Assembly: GCF_031426495.1 (NCBI RefSeq)
Contig: NZ_JANPLK010000042.1
Location: 1-64,000, forward strand
From: Gemmatimonas sp.
Lineage (GTDB): Bacteria; Gemmatimonadota; Gemmatimonadetes; Gemmatimonadales; Gemmatimonadaceae
Direction of reading: 5' to 3'
Length of the DNA stretch: 64,000 bases
Shown: positions 23,161-32,265 of the stretch, in pieces
Layout of the letters: every line of letters begins with the position of its first letter
How positions within the stretch are numbered: the first letter of the stretch is position 1
Translations under genes and position numbers: made by a program
The notes under the pieces: model-generated
What the model was told of the DNA's origin: nothing
Seen by the model: the letters and a program-made list of their open reading frames with translations, nothing else
Databases searched by the model: none

Positions 23161-25338
23161 ATGTTCTCCCATGTGCCGCGCCGCGCGCGCCTCCTGATTC
23201 CCGCGCTCATCGCCTCTACGGTTCTCGGCGCCACGCGGCTCGTCGCTCCGGCGGACAGCGAGCCGATCATTCGGCGAACGGAGTACGGCGTGCCTCACAT
23301 CAGCGCCAACGACTTCCGCGGCATCGGCATTGGACTCGGCTACGCGCAAGCCGAGGACTATGGCGTGCGCGTCATACTGAGTCTGATACGTTCGAAAGGA
23401 TGGATGGGCCGCACGTTCGGGCGTGACAGCCTGTCGTCCGATTTCTCGGCGGCGCTCGAACACGCCCGGGTCGAGCAGACGTATCACGTGCTCGACGCCG
23501 ACACACGTGACATGTACGACGGATTCGCAGAAGGTGTGAACCGCTACATCCGCGCGAATGCGAAGACACTGCCCACGTGGGCGAAACCCGTGTTCCACGG
23601 ACACGATGTCGCCGCTGGCGATATCGGTACGGCGAATGTAGCCACCGCCGAGCGTCTCGTAGCGCGGTGGCTGCAGCGCAGCGCCGGTGGTGCCGCGCGC
23701 CCCACCGCCCGCGACACAGGCAACCTCGATGTCGACCCGGCTGCCATCTTCGGGGCCGACGCCGACGTCGGCTCGAACGCATGGGCACTGGCCCCGAGCC
23801 GCACCAAATCCGGACGCGCGATCCTGCTGCGCAATCCGCATCTCGCGTGGACCGCCGGCTACTGGGAAGCGCACGTCACGGTCCCCGGGAAGCTCGACTT
23901 TTACGGCGATTTCCGCATCGGCAGTGCGTTCTCGGTGATCGGCGGCTTCAACAAGGATCTCGGCTGGGCCACCACCAACAACGCGCCAGATCTCGACGAG
24001 GTCTATGAGCTCGACCTCGATCCCACCAATTCTGAGCGCTATCGGTTCGATGGGACCACCATACCCATTCGGTACGAGTCCGTCACGCTTCCATATCGCT
24101 CTGGCGGGACCGACGATTCGCTGGTCAGCGAAACGCGCCGCGTCGCCTTCACTCCACTCGGACCGGTGGTACATCGCACGGCGAGTAAGCTGTACATCGT
24201 GCGCGCTGGCCCTGATGGCGAGTATCGCGCCGGGTCACAGTTCCTTGCCATGATGCGCGCACGCAATCTCGCCGAGTGGAAGAGCGCGTTGGCTACACGT
24301 GCCCGCGCCACATCGAACCTCACGTACGCCGATCGCGCCGGCAACATCCTCACGATATGGATGGGGACCGTCCCGCACCTCCCCACGCCCTCAGGTGGCG
24401 ACTCGGTGCCGATTCCTGCGCGCGGATCGGCCGATGTGTGGACACGCTTGATCGCGCTCGATTCGCTGCCGCAGTCGCTTAACCCGCGCGGCGGCTACGT
24501 GCACAACGAGAACGACGCGCCGCACTTCGCCAATCTCAACGCGCTGCTCGACACCGCGCGCTATCCGGATAATGTGGAGCGCGGCGAACTGCGCTTGCGC
24601 AGCCAGCATGCGCTACAGCTCATTGGCGGCAAGGATAGACTGTCCCTCGAAGACGTGCTGGTGCGAAAGCACAGTATGCGCATGCTGCTCGCCGACCGCG
24701 TGAAGCCCGATCTCGTCGCGGCGCTGAAAAAATCGTCACCCACTCCGGCGGTTGCCCAGGCACTCGCCGTTCTCGAGAAGTGGGACAACACGGTCGCGCC
24801 GACCAGCCGTGGAGGATTGCTCTTCGAGACATGGTGGCGCCGCTATCAGTCGCAGGCGCGCGACTCGGCGTACGCCGAGAAGTGGTCGTGGCAGAATCTG
24901 ACCACCACGCCGCGGGGCATCGGTCAGCCGGCTCGCGCCGTCGACGCGTTCAGCTGGGCCGTCGACGACATGCAGCGTCGCTACAAGGCGGTCGACGTGG
25001 CGTGGGGCGATGTGCACCGCGTGCGACGGGGATCGGTGAACGAGCCGGTCGGTGGCTGTAGTGGTGCCCTCGGCTGCTTTCGGGTGCTTTCCTATGAACA
25101 GCGCCCCGACGGCACCCGCAACGCCAATTCCGGCGACGGCTGGATTCTCGCCGTCGAGTTCGGCCCCCGCGCTCCGCGTGCCTTTTCGGTCTTGGCCTAC
25201 GGGCAGAGTGCTGACTCGACATCGCCGCACTACAGCGATCAGGCCGCAATGTTCGCCCGCGGCCAGCTCAAGCCCGTGTATTTTCTCGATGCGGACATTG
25301 CCGCGCACACTCTTCGCTCTTACCGGCCCGAACCCTGA
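23161..25338 (+). CDS. Penicillin acylase-family N-terminal-nucleophile hydrolase, exported
   Basis: Start at ATG 23161, 725 residues. A signal-peptide-like segment (residues 8-30) points to export. Residues ~35-200 are the alpha chain. The nucleophile is Ser205 in DVGSNAWAL, which becomes the N-terminus of the beta chain after self-cleavage. The beta chain has the family landmarks NPHLAWTAG, GAFSVIGGFN-like AFSVIGGFNKDLGWATTNN and YVHNENDAPHFAN. These enzymes cleave amides such as acyl-homoserine lactones, penicillins or aculeacin. The substrate is not readable here. An M28 peptidase gene follows closely, so both may degrade peptides or amides in the periplasm. Confidence 0.9.
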   Translation: MFSHVPRRARLLIPALIASTVLGATRLVAPADSEPIIRRTEYGVPHISANDFRGIGIGLGYAQAEDYGVRVILSLIRSKGWMGRTFGRDSLSSDFSAALEHARVEQTYHVLDADTRDMYDGFAEGVNRYIRANAKTLPTWAKPVFHGHDVAAGDIGTANVATAERLVARWLQRSAGGAARPTARDTGNLDVDPAAIFGADADVGSNAWALAPSRTKSGRAILLRNPHLAWTAGYWEAHVTVPGKLDFYGDFRIGSAFSVIGGFNKDLGWATTNNAPDLDEVYELDLDPTNSERYRFDGTTIPIRYESVTLPYRSGGTDDSLVSETRRVAFTPLGPVVHRTASKLYIVRAGPDGEYRAGSQFLAMMRARNLAEWKSALATRARATSNLTYADRAGNILTIWMGTVPHLPTPSGGDSVPIPARGSADVWTRLIALDSLPQSLNPRGGYVHNENDAPHFANLNALLDTARYPDNVERGELRLRSQHALQLIGGKDRLSLEDVLVRKHSMRMLLADRVKPDLVAALKKSSPTPAVAQALAVLEKWDNTVAPTSRGGLLFETWWRRYQSQARDSAYAEKWSWQNLTTTPRGIGQPARAVDAFSWAVDDMQRRYKAVDVAWGDVHRVRRGSVNEPVGGCSGALGCFRVLSYEQRPDGTRNANSGDGWILAVEFGPRAPRAFSVLAYGQSADSTSPHYSDQAAMFARGQLKPVYFLDADIAAHTLRSYRPEP

Positions 25339-25355
25339 GGTTCTCCATTCGAATC

Positions 25356-26894
25356 GTGCGGCTCGCGGCCCTCGTGGCCACGCTCGCTCCCGGGCTGGCG
25401 CTGTCGGCGCAAGCCAGCGCCAAGGGCAAGACCACCGGCAACGCCGGCGTGCCGCTGGCAATGTCTGCCATCAAGCGCGCCGACCTCGAGCGTGATCTCT
25501 ACGCGATGGCTGGTGACGGCATGCGCGGACGCGAGGCCGGGACACCCGACGAAATGCGGGCTTCCATTTGGGTGGCCGAGCAACTGCGCAACATCGGCGT
25601 GAAGCCGTTGGGCCAGGACGGTAGCTACTTCCAGTGGTTCAACATGGTGCGGACGCGCGTCTCCACCGTGTCCACCACCGGCGCACTCGGCGACAAGCCA
25701 CTCGTCGTGTGGAAAGACTTCGTGCCGCTGGGCTCCGCCAACGCCGATGTCAGCGCCCCCATCGTATGGGTTGGTGACGGCGCGGACTCCACCATCGACA
25801 TACGCGGCAAGATCGCCGCGGTGCAGATCACCACACCCCCCGCCGCGTCGATTCGGACCACGACCAACTCGGCGGAAGTGCGGTACGCCAATGCGGCGAT
25901 TGCCGCCGCCACGCAGCGGGTCCAGCGCCGTGGGGCCGTGGCCATCATCCTCGTGGCCGACGCCACCACTGACGTCGCGTTCGACGGGCTCGGTGTGCTG
26001 CGCGAGCGCGGCACATATGACGTCGACGGTGGCGCTCCGCGCTTCGCCGGTCAGGCCACGCAGGCCGCCCGCCCGCAGCCCGCGCGCACGGCGCCGACGC
26101 CCGCGTTACTCGTTCGCGGCACGATGGCGGTCGCGCTCAAGGCCGGTGGCACGGCCGAAATGCACGTCCGCGTCGAACACTTCACGACGCCGTCCACCAA
26201 CATCATCGGCGTGGTGCGCGGCACGGATCCCAAGCTGCGCGACGAGTACGTGTTGTACAGCTCCCACCAGGAGCACGATGGCGTGCGGTACGTCATCGAC
26301 GGCGATTCCGTGTGGGCAGGGGCTGATGACAACGGCACTGTGAGTGTCGCGTTGCTCGCTATCGCCCGGGCCTTTGTGAAGCAGCCCGGCAAGCGCTCGG
26401 TGCTCTTCGTGTACCACGGTGCGGAAGAACGTGGGCTGCTTGGCTCGCGCTATCACGCCGCGCATCCCGTCGTGCCCCTGCAGAACATTGTGGCCGTCCT
26501 CAACGGCGACATGATCGGCCGCAATAACCCCGATTCGGCCAGCCTGCTTGGCATCCAGCCGCCGCACCGCAATTCGACCGAACTCGTGGCTATGGCGCTC
26601 CGGGCCAACTCGCTGACCGGGGCCTTCAAGCTCGACTCGATCTGGGATCGGCCCACGCATCCGGAAGGGTGATATTTTCGCAGCGATCACGTGCCGTACG
26701 CGCGCCTCAACGTGCCCGCCGTCATGTACTCGACCAACCTGCATCCCGATTACCACACGCCCCGCGACAAGCCGTCCGCGATCGACTATCCGAAACTCAC
26801 GCGCATGACGCAGTGGATGTACCTCACGGGTTGGTACGTGGCGACCACACTCAAGCGCCCCGCCATCGATCCCGGGTTCAAGCTGGAGCGGTGA
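25356..26894 (+). pseudogene. M28-family zinc peptidase interrupted by an in-frame TGA
   Basis: The frame opens at GTG 25356 with a signal peptide and runs 438 codons to TGA 26670-26672. It then continues in the same frame for 73 more sense codons to the TGA at 26892-26894. The first part has the M28 ligand motifs SSHQEHDG, GADDNGT, GAEERGLLGS and LNGDMIGRN, plus an inserted PA-like region (~150-270). The last metal ligand, His in FRSDHVPYARL, lies after the TGA. Homologues read PEG-Trp-YFRSDH at this spot as far as I recall, so TGG to TGA is the likely change. The truncated product would lack a zinc ligand. A sequencing error or readthrough are alternatives. The second half shows no decay. 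Confidence 0.8.
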
Positions 26895-27027
26895 TCGGGC
26901 GCACGAATGCGACGAGGCACGAAGCCGGGGAGGGGGTACCAGTTTGCGTTCTCTCCTCTCGTTCTCCATTTTCACATGCACGTCGCGGCATATGTCCGAT
27001 GGCGTCACCTAACTAGGAGGATGTGCG

Positions 27028-27435
27028 ATGCAGGCATTCGTGCGCCGCATGCTGGGCCCGGCGTTGGCAATTAGCGCGCTTTCGTTCACCGCTACGGCGG
27101 CCAGCGCGATCACTGGACAGGCAAAACCACAGCTTTCCATCGAAGCCGAGCGGTCGCCGCAGGGCGCCCGCATCACCTTTAAAGGGAAGAACTGGCCGGC
27201 CGCCGCGCGGGTGAAGCTCACCGCCACGCGGGCGCCTGCTTCCACCAAGCCTCAGGACTTCGGGATGGTCGACGCGGATAGCAGCGGCGTGTTCACGGTA
27301 CGCAAGGTTGCCATTTGCACTACCCAGAATCAGGAAGACGGATCGCTTGAAACGGTGACCTTCACCGCGGCCGATTCGGCCACCGGCGTCAAGGCCACGG
27401 CGAGCACCCGCGGCGGCGCTTGGGTCTGTCAGTAA
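27028..27435 (+). CDS. Small exported protein of unknown function
   Basis: A 135-residue protein with a strong GGAGG ribosome-binding site (ctaggagg, about 27012-27019) before ATG 27028 and a clear signal peptide (residues 1-28, ending ASA). The mature ~107 residues look like a single beta-sandwich (ARITFKGKNWPAAARVKLTA, GVFTVRKVAICT, ETVTFTAADSATG) with two cysteines that could form a disulfide. I do not recognise a named family. It stands between the peptidase gene and the ATP-grasp pair. The good ribosome-binding site suggests high expression. Confidence 0.75.
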   Translation: MQAFVRRMLGPALAISALSFTATAASAITGQAKPQLSIEAERSPQGARITFKGKNWPAAARVKLTATRAPASTKPQDFGMVDADSSGVFTVRKVAICTTQNQEDGSLETVTFTAADSATGVKATASTRGGAWVCQ

Positions 27436-27530
27436 CTCGGATCGCTGTTCACGCACGTCTCGCGGTGTTGCCCTTTGGGTAGCACCGCGATCGTGTATCC
27501 GCCGTCGATCTTTCCCAATTGAGCCGCTTC

Positions 27531-28748
27531 ATGTTCGTCATCTTCGTTTGTCCCATCTTCTCGCCAGCGGCCACTCAGATGATCGAGGCCGCGCTCAACG
27601 TGCCGCACGTACGACTGGGCGTCATTGCGCAGCAACCGCTCACCGCACTGGCGCCGAATGTCGCGGCGGGACTGGCTGCGCACTGGCAAGTAGACGACGT
27701 CACGAATACGGCCTCGCTCGAACAGGCGGTGCGCGCCCTTGGCGCCACGCACGGGGCGATTGCGCGGTGCTTCGGCGCCTACGAACAGCTGCAGCAGCCG
27801 CTGGCCACGGTGCGCGAACGGCTTGGCATTCCGGGGCTCAGCAGCGAGGCCGCGCACAACTTTCGCGACAAGGCGCGCATGAAGGATGCGTTGCGGGCGG
27901 CGGGCGTGCCGGTTGCGCGACATCGGCTGATCGCCTCCCGCGATGATGCTTTGGCCTTCATCGCCGAGGTCGGATTCCCTATCGTGCTCAAGCCGCCCGC
28001 GGGCGCTGGCGCGATTGCGACCCAACGCATCCGCGACGTAGCGTCCCTCGACGCGATGCTTGCCAACTATCGCGCCACGCCCGCCAATCCGATGCTCGCC
28101 GAGGAATTCCTGCGAGGCACCGAGTACTCGCTGGAAACGGTGTCGATCGACGGCACCGCGATCTGGCATTCGCTCACCCGATACGGTCCCACGCCACTCG
28201 ACGTCGTCGAGAACTCATGGATCCAGTGGACCGTGTTGTTGCCACGCGAGGTCGACGCCCCCGAGTTCGATGACATCCGCGCCGTCGGCGCGAAGGCATT
28301 GGCGGCGCTGGGCATGGGGACCGGGGTGTCGCACTGCGAATGGTTTCGCCGCGACGATGGCACCATCGCCATCAGTGAGATCGCCGCACGTCCCCCCGGC
28401 GCTAACATCACGACCATGATCTCCCGGGCGCACGACATCGATTTCGTCGCAGCCTGGGTCCGTCTCATGATCAACGGCACGTTCGATCCGCCCGTGCGGC
28501 GCTTCGCCGTTGGCACCGCGTATCTGCGAGGGCAGGGCACGGGCCAGGTGCGCACCGTCGAAGGCCTCGAGTCCGTGCAGGAGCAGTTCGGCGCTCTCAT
28601 TTGCGATTCCCGTCTGCCGTATCCGGGCCAGCATCCCACCGGAAGCTACGAGGGCGAAGGCTACATCATCGTTCGCCATCCCGACACAACGATGGTGCAG
28701 AACGCGTTACAGCGTATCGTTTCCAGTGTTCGCGTTCGACTCGGCTAA
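27531..28748 (+). CDS. ATP-grasp domain protein 1 (uncharacterised ligase)
   Basis: I take ATG 27531 as start (a TTG at 27519 is the alternative), giving 405 residues. The first ~120 residues are a Rossmann-like pre-ATP-grasp domain. The ATP-grasp core follows: FPIVLKPPAGAGA (adenine/phosphate-binding lysine strand and loop), EEFLRGTEYSLETV and ISEIAARPPGA with the metal-binding Glu near residue 285. Such enzymes activate a carboxylate as acyl phosphate and join it to an amine, as in amino-acid ligases and carnosine-synthase-like proteins. A paralogue follows 28 bases downstream. Substrates are unknown. Confidence 0.8.
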   Translation: MFVIFVCPIFSPAATQMIEAALNVPHVRLGVIAQQPLTALAPNVAAGLAAHWQVDDVTNTASLEQAVRALGATHGAIARCFGAYEQLQQPLATVRERLGIPGLSSEAAHNFRDKARMKDALRAAGVPVARHRLIASRDDALAFIAEVGFPIVLKPPAGAGAIATQRIRDVASLDAMLANYRATPANPMLAEEFLRGTEYSLETVSIDGTAIWHSLTRYGPTPLDVVENSWIQWTVLLPREVDAPEFDDIRAVGAKALAALGMGTGVSHCEWFRRDDGTIAISEIAARPPGANITTMISRAHDIDFVAAWVRLMINGTFDPPVRRFAVGTAYLRGQGTGQVRTVEGLESVQEQFGALICDSRLPYPGQHPTGSYEGEGYIIVRHPDTTMVQNALQRIVSSVRVRLG

Positions 28749-28776
28749 GCCCCTCCACCTTCTACGAAACCGCCCT

Positions 28777-30003
28777 GTGTCCAAAACCGTGTTGATGCTG
28801 ACCCCGGGATTCCCCGGTGAAATGCCGCTCTTCACGCGTGGCCTCTCCGAGCAGGGCGCCACCGTGTTGGGTGTCTCGAATACGTCGGTGCAGGATCTGC
28901 CGCACATCGCGCGACAGCACCTGACCGACTATCTGCAAGCGCCCGATCTCTTCACGAATCCGACGGTCGCCATCGAGCAGATCCGCCGCTGGCTCGGCTC
29001 CCGCACAGTGGATCGCGTCTGCTGTCTCTGGGAACCGGGCGTCGAGATTGCGGCGCAGATCCGGGAAGCCCTCGGCGTGCCGGGTCAGTCGTATCAGCAG
29101 TCGCTCCGCTTCCGGAACAAGGATCTCATGAAGCAGGCGCTCGCCGAAGGTGGTGTGCGGGTGCCGCATCATGCGATCGCCAGTACGCCGGCCGAAGTCT
29201 GGGCCGCGGCCGAGCAGGTCGGGTATCCCCTCATCATCAAGCCCATCGCCGGCGCCGGCTCCATGGACACGTTCCGTTGCGATGATGCGGCCGATGTGAC
29301 GAAGGCGATCGCGCAGCTCGGGCACATCGCCGTTGTCGACGTCGAGGAGTTTATCGACGGCGAGGAGTTCACGTACGACACCGTCTGCGCTGGCGGTGAC
29401 ATCAAATACTTCCACATCGCCTTCTATCGCCCGCGGCCGCTCATCGCCCGGACCAACGAGTGGATCTCGCCGCAGACGCTCACGTACAAGAACGTCGATG
29501 ATCCGAAGCTCGCCGGTGGTCGCGCCATGGGTGAGCAGGTGCTCAAGGTGCTTGGCTACGACACCGGCTTTACCCACATGGAGTGGTATCTCAAGGCTGA
29601 CGGTGAAGCCGTGTTCGGCGAAGTGGCGGCCCGTCCGCCCGGCGCGCGCACGGTGGATCTGATGAACTACTCCGGTGACATGGATCTCTTCAACGGGTGG
29701 GCCGAGGCAGAGCTCCACGGCACCTTCTCGCAGAAGATCGAGCGGAAGTACAACACCGCCTGCATTACAAAGCGGGCGCACGGGCAGGGCCGTATCCAGC
29801 GCATCGAAGGGCTCGAACAGCTCCGTCAGCGCTTCGGGGACGCGATCTGCGTCGTCGATCTCCTCCCGATCGGCGCTCAGCGGCGCGATTGGAAGAGCAC
29901 GCTGCTGTCCGATGGATACCTCACGATCCGGCATCCCGATTGGGAGACCACGATGGCGATGGCCGACGCCGTCGGCACCGACCTGAACCTCTATGCGGGC
30001 TGA
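28777..30003 (+). CDS. ATP-grasp domain protein 2 (uncharacterised ligase)
   Basis: Start at GTG 28777, 408 residues. Same architecture as its neighbour: pre-grasp domain (VLMLTPGFPGEMPLFTRGL), a ~110-170 linker (RNKDLMKQALAEGGVRVPHH), then YPLIIKPIAGAGS, VEEFIDGEEFTYDTV and FGEVAARPPGARTVDLM. The two genes are clearly paralogous by the shared VAARPPGA/IAARPPGA and the GYDTGFTHMEWY/GTGVSHCEWF segments. They probably make one product in two steps, or work as a pair on related substrates. No peptide, carrier-protein or export genes are adjacent, so the product is unknown. Confidence 0.8.
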   Translation: MSKTVLMLTPGFPGEMPLFTRGLSEQGATVLGVSNTSVQDLPHIARQHLTDYLQAPDLFTNPTVAIEQIRRWLGSRTVDRVCCLWEPGVEIAAQIREALGVPGQSYQQSLRFRNKDLMKQALAEGGVRVPHHAIASTPAEVWAAAEQVGYPLIIKPIAGAGSMDTFRCDDAADVTKAIAQLGHIAVVDVEEFIDGEEFTYDTVCAGGDIKYFHIAFYRPRPLIARTNEWISPQTLTYKNVDDPKLAGGRAMGEQVLKVLGYDTGFTHMEWYLKADGEAVFGEVAARPPGARTVDLMNYSGDMDLFNGWAEAELHGTFSQKIERKYNTACITKRAHGQGRIQRIEGLEQLRQRFGDAICVVDLLPIGAQRRDWKSTLLSDGYLTIRHPDWETTMAMADAVGTDLNLYAG

Positions 30004-30223
30004 GGCATAGACCGGTCGCCGGTGGGTTCGCTGTAGCACACTCGCCTCACCTATGGTGGGAGCTACGCAACGTGTGGCGAACCCATCTGTGACGCTTCAG
30101 AGGCGAATCAGAGGGAAATCGTCAGGATTTCGGGTGGGAAGGGTTCGGCACGTCACTTGCCCCCTTACCCGTATGCGAAGTCGCCGAATGGCGGCCGTCG
30201 CGACGACCCGAGCCGGAAGAGCC

Positions 30224-30703
30224 ATGTCCCGTATTCTCGAAGAGCCGCCGATTGATCCGATCCGTGGCTACTTCTCGCAGCTGTGCGTGATGCTCACGGG
30301 AATCGCATCGGGCGTAGTCGAGCCGCCATCCGGCGAGGCCTTGCAGTCACCCACGTATCACATGGGGCGCCGTGACGGCTTCCATGTCGTCGTCGCCCAC
30401 TTGGCGTCCAGCCGGAATCTGCGCGAGGCCGCTGACAAGTGCGTGGCCTTCGGTATGGGTGTCGAGGAACGCGCCGACTCGCACCCGTACGGCCCCGACT
30501 GGTCACACGGATTCGCGCAGGCCACCATGGAGGCCGCCGCCGACATCGCCATGTACGCCGCGACGTCCACGATACCGTTCATTGACAAGTCTCGCCTGCG
30601 TGCCGCTCGCACCGCCGCCCGTCATTTGTCGCCGCTCTCCGGGCTCTGGACACAGCGGCCGGCCGCCGGCGCGCAGCCGCCGCGCAGTCATCACGAGTGG
30701 TAA
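30224..30703 (+). CDS. Hypothetical protein, 159 residues
   Basis: I choose ATG 30224 (MSRILEEPPIDPI), preceded by GGAAGA; longer in-frame starts upstream read Arg-rich residues unlike protein. The product is soluble and mildly basic, with a helical middle (NLREAADKCVAFGMGVEERA, FAQATMEAAADIAMYA) and a Pro/Arg-rich end. I recognise no family. It precedes pyrR by 46 bases, and those bases contain the palindrome and repeats described separately, so it need not be cotranscribed with the pyr genes. Confidence 0.5.
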   Translation: MSRILEEPPIDPIRGYFSQLCVMLTGIASGVVEPPSGEALQSPTYHMGRRDGFHVVVAHLASSRNLREAADKCVAFGMGVEERADSHPYGPDWSHGFAQATMEAAADIAMYAATSTIPFIDKSRLRAARTAARHLSPLSGLWTQRPAAGAQPPRSHHEW

Positions 30704-30706
30704 GCA

Positions 30707-30727
30707 TGTGAGAGGCGTGTGAGAGGC
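30707..30727 (+). repeat. Tandem 10-bp direct repeat upstream of pyrR
   Basis: TGTGAGAGGC occurs at 30707-30716 and again at 30718-30727, an 11-base period (one helical turn). It occupies the place where a -35 element of the pyrR promoter would lie. Each copy contains GAGAGGC, which resembles the conserved core (GNGAGGY) of RNA loops bound by PyrR in other bacteria. Confidence 0.6.
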
Positions 30728-30756
30728 ATGGCCGCGCTATATTGTGGCCATGCCTC
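30723..30756 (+). promoter_or_regulatory. Perfect 11-bp inverted repeat over the pyrR -10 box and start codon
   Basis: GAGGCATGGCC (30723-30733) is the exact reverse complement of GGCCATGCCTC (30746-30756), with a 12-base centre gcgctatattgt. The right arm contains the pyrR ATG (30750-30752) and the centre contains a -10-like TATATT (30738-30743). As DNA it would be an operator centred on the -10. As RNA it would be a hairpin hiding the start codon. The spacing from TATATT to the ATG (6 bases) would also allow a leaderless transcript beginning at the A of ATG. Confidence 0.65.
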
Positions 30757-31301
30757 GAAAGCCTTCCATCGTCCTTGATGCCCGCGCGCTTGATCGCACG
30801 CTGCGTCGCATGGCCGACCAGATCGTCGAATTGAATGCGGGCACCGACAACTTGGTGCTCGTCGGAATCCAGCGCCGCGGCGTGCAACTCGCCGAGCGCA
30901 TCGTGCGCATTATCAAAGCGCAGGAAGGCGTCGACATCAGCAGCGGCGCCCTCGACATCACGCTCTATCGCGACGACCTGCAGACGGTCGGACCGCGTCC
31001 CGTGGTCGGCACTACCCAGCTGCCGTGGACGCTCGACGACCAGAACGTCGTCATCGTCGACGATGTGCTCTACACCGGACGTACCGTCCGCGCGGCGCTC
31101 GACGAACTGGCGGATTTCGGACGACCGGCGCGTATCGCTCTCGCCGTGTTGATCGATCGTGGCGGTCGCGAGTTGCCCATTCACGCCGACGTCATCGGTC
31201 GCAAAGTCGAAGTACATCCCGGACAGCGCGTCGATGTGTTCATCGAAGAACTCGACGGGCGCGATGAAGTGCTGATCGCCGCGCGCGACGACGAGGCCTG
31301 A
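30750..31301 (+). CDS. pyrR: Bifunctional pyr operon regulator / uracil phosphoribosyltransferase PyrR
   Basis: I take ATG 30750, giving 183 residues (GTG 30744 would add two). The type I PRTase fold shows the PRPP-binding loop VVIVDDVLYTGRT (100-112) and IQRRGVQLAERI near 40-51, both typical of PyrR. PyrR binds pyr mRNA in response to UMP/UTP and represses, and it has weak uracil phosphoribosyltransferase activity. It heads pyrR-pyrB-pyrC; pyrB starts five bases after its stop. The start codon sits inside a perfect inverted repeat and no long attenuator leader is visible, so control at translation or at an operator is more likely than classic attenuation. Confidence 0.92.
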   Translation: MPRKPSIVLDARALDRTLRRMADQIVELNAGTDNLVLVGIQRRGVQLAERIVRIIKAQEGVDISSGALDITLYRDDLQTVGPRPVVGTTQLPWTLDDQNVVIVDDVLYTGRTVRAALDELADFGRPARIALAVLIDRGGRELPIHADVIGRKVEVHPGQRVDVFIEELDGRDEVLIAARDDEA

Positions 31302-31305
31302 GACT

Positions 31306-32265
31306 ATGGCCGGCCCGCTCGGTAAGGATCTCCTCGGACTCGCGCCGCTCTCGGCCGATCAAATCCGCCTCGTACTCGACACCGCGGTGCCGTTTCGCGA
31401 AATCTCCGAGCGCGCGATCAAGAAGGTGCCCACGTTGCGCGGCGCCACGATCGTCAACCTGTTCTTCGAAGCGTCTACGCGCACCCGCATTTCGTTCGAA
31501 TTCGCCGAGAAGCGACTGAGTGCCGATACGGTCAACGTCGCGTCGGCGGGATCGAGCGTCTCGAAGGGCGAAACGCTGGTCGATACGGCGCGCAATCTCG
31601 AGGCGATGAAGATTGACATGGTGGTCATCCGCCATGGCGCATCGGGAGCCGCGCAGTTCCTGGCCGAACGGATCGAGTCCAACGTCATCAACGCCGGCGA
31701 CGGTACGAACGAGCACCCCACACAGGGATTGCTCGATATTCTTACGCTGCGCAATCACCTCGGCGATCTCACCGGACGCCGCATCTGCATCGTCGGTGAC
31801 GTGCTCCATTCGCGTGTCGCTCGCTCCAACATCTGGGGCCTCACCAAGCTCGGCGCTGAAGTCGCTGTGTGCGGTCCGCGCTCATTGCTGCCCAGCGCCA
31901 TCGGCGAGATGGGCGTGACCGTGTTCGATCGCATCGAGGAGGCAGTCGAGTGGGCCGATGCGTTCAATGTCCTGCGGTTGCAGCTCGAGCGCATGCAAGC
32001 TGGCTACATCCCGTCGTTGCGCGAATACAATCGCGTGTACGGCGTTACCCGCGCGCGGCTCGAGAAGGCGCCGCGCGATATCCTCATCCTGCACCCTGGC
32101 CCGATGAATCGCGGCGTGGAAATCGACAGTGACGTGGCCGATGGGCCGCACTCGGTGATCCTCGATCAGGTCACCAATGGCGTGGCGGTCCGCATGGCCG
32201 TTCTGTATCTGCTGGCCGGCGGCAAGCCGGAACTCGCCGAAGCGGCGAAGAAGGGAGGCGCATGA
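31306..32265 (+). CDS. pyrB: Aspartate carbamoyltransferase catalytic subunit
   Basis: A 319-residue enzyme that joins carbamoyl phosphate and aspartate in pyrimidine synthesis. The carbamoyl-phosphate motif STRTR is at 57-61 within FFEASTRTRISFEFAEKR, followed by HPTQGLLD near 133 and the C-terminal HPGPMNRGVEI, all standard. It starts five bases after pyrR and overlaps pyrC by four bases (ATGA 32262-32265). No regulatory subunit gene (pyrI) is adjacent, as in most bacteria with the ATCase-dihydroorotase arrangement. Confidence 0.95.
   Translation: MAGPLGKDLLGLAPLSADQIRLVLDTAVPFREISERAIKKVPTLRGATIVNLFFEASTRTRISFEFAEKRLSADTVNVASAGSSVSKGETLVDTARNLEAMKIDMVVIRHGASGAAQFLAERIESNVINAGDGTNEHPTQGLLDILTLRNHLGDLTGRRICIVGDVLHSRVARSNIWGLTKLGAEVAVCGPRSLLPSAIGEMGVTVFDRIEEAVEWADAFNVLRLQLERMQAGYIPSLREYNRVYGVTRARLEKAPRDILILHPGPMNRGVEIDSDVADGPHSVILDQVTNGVAVRMAVLYLLAGGKPELAEAAKKGGA

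Noticed and set aside
26670..26672. TGA as a selenocysteine codon
   Set aside because: The position is a Trp in homologues as recalled, not a Cys, M28 peptidases have no selenocysteine there, and no SECIS-like hairpin is obvious just downstream.
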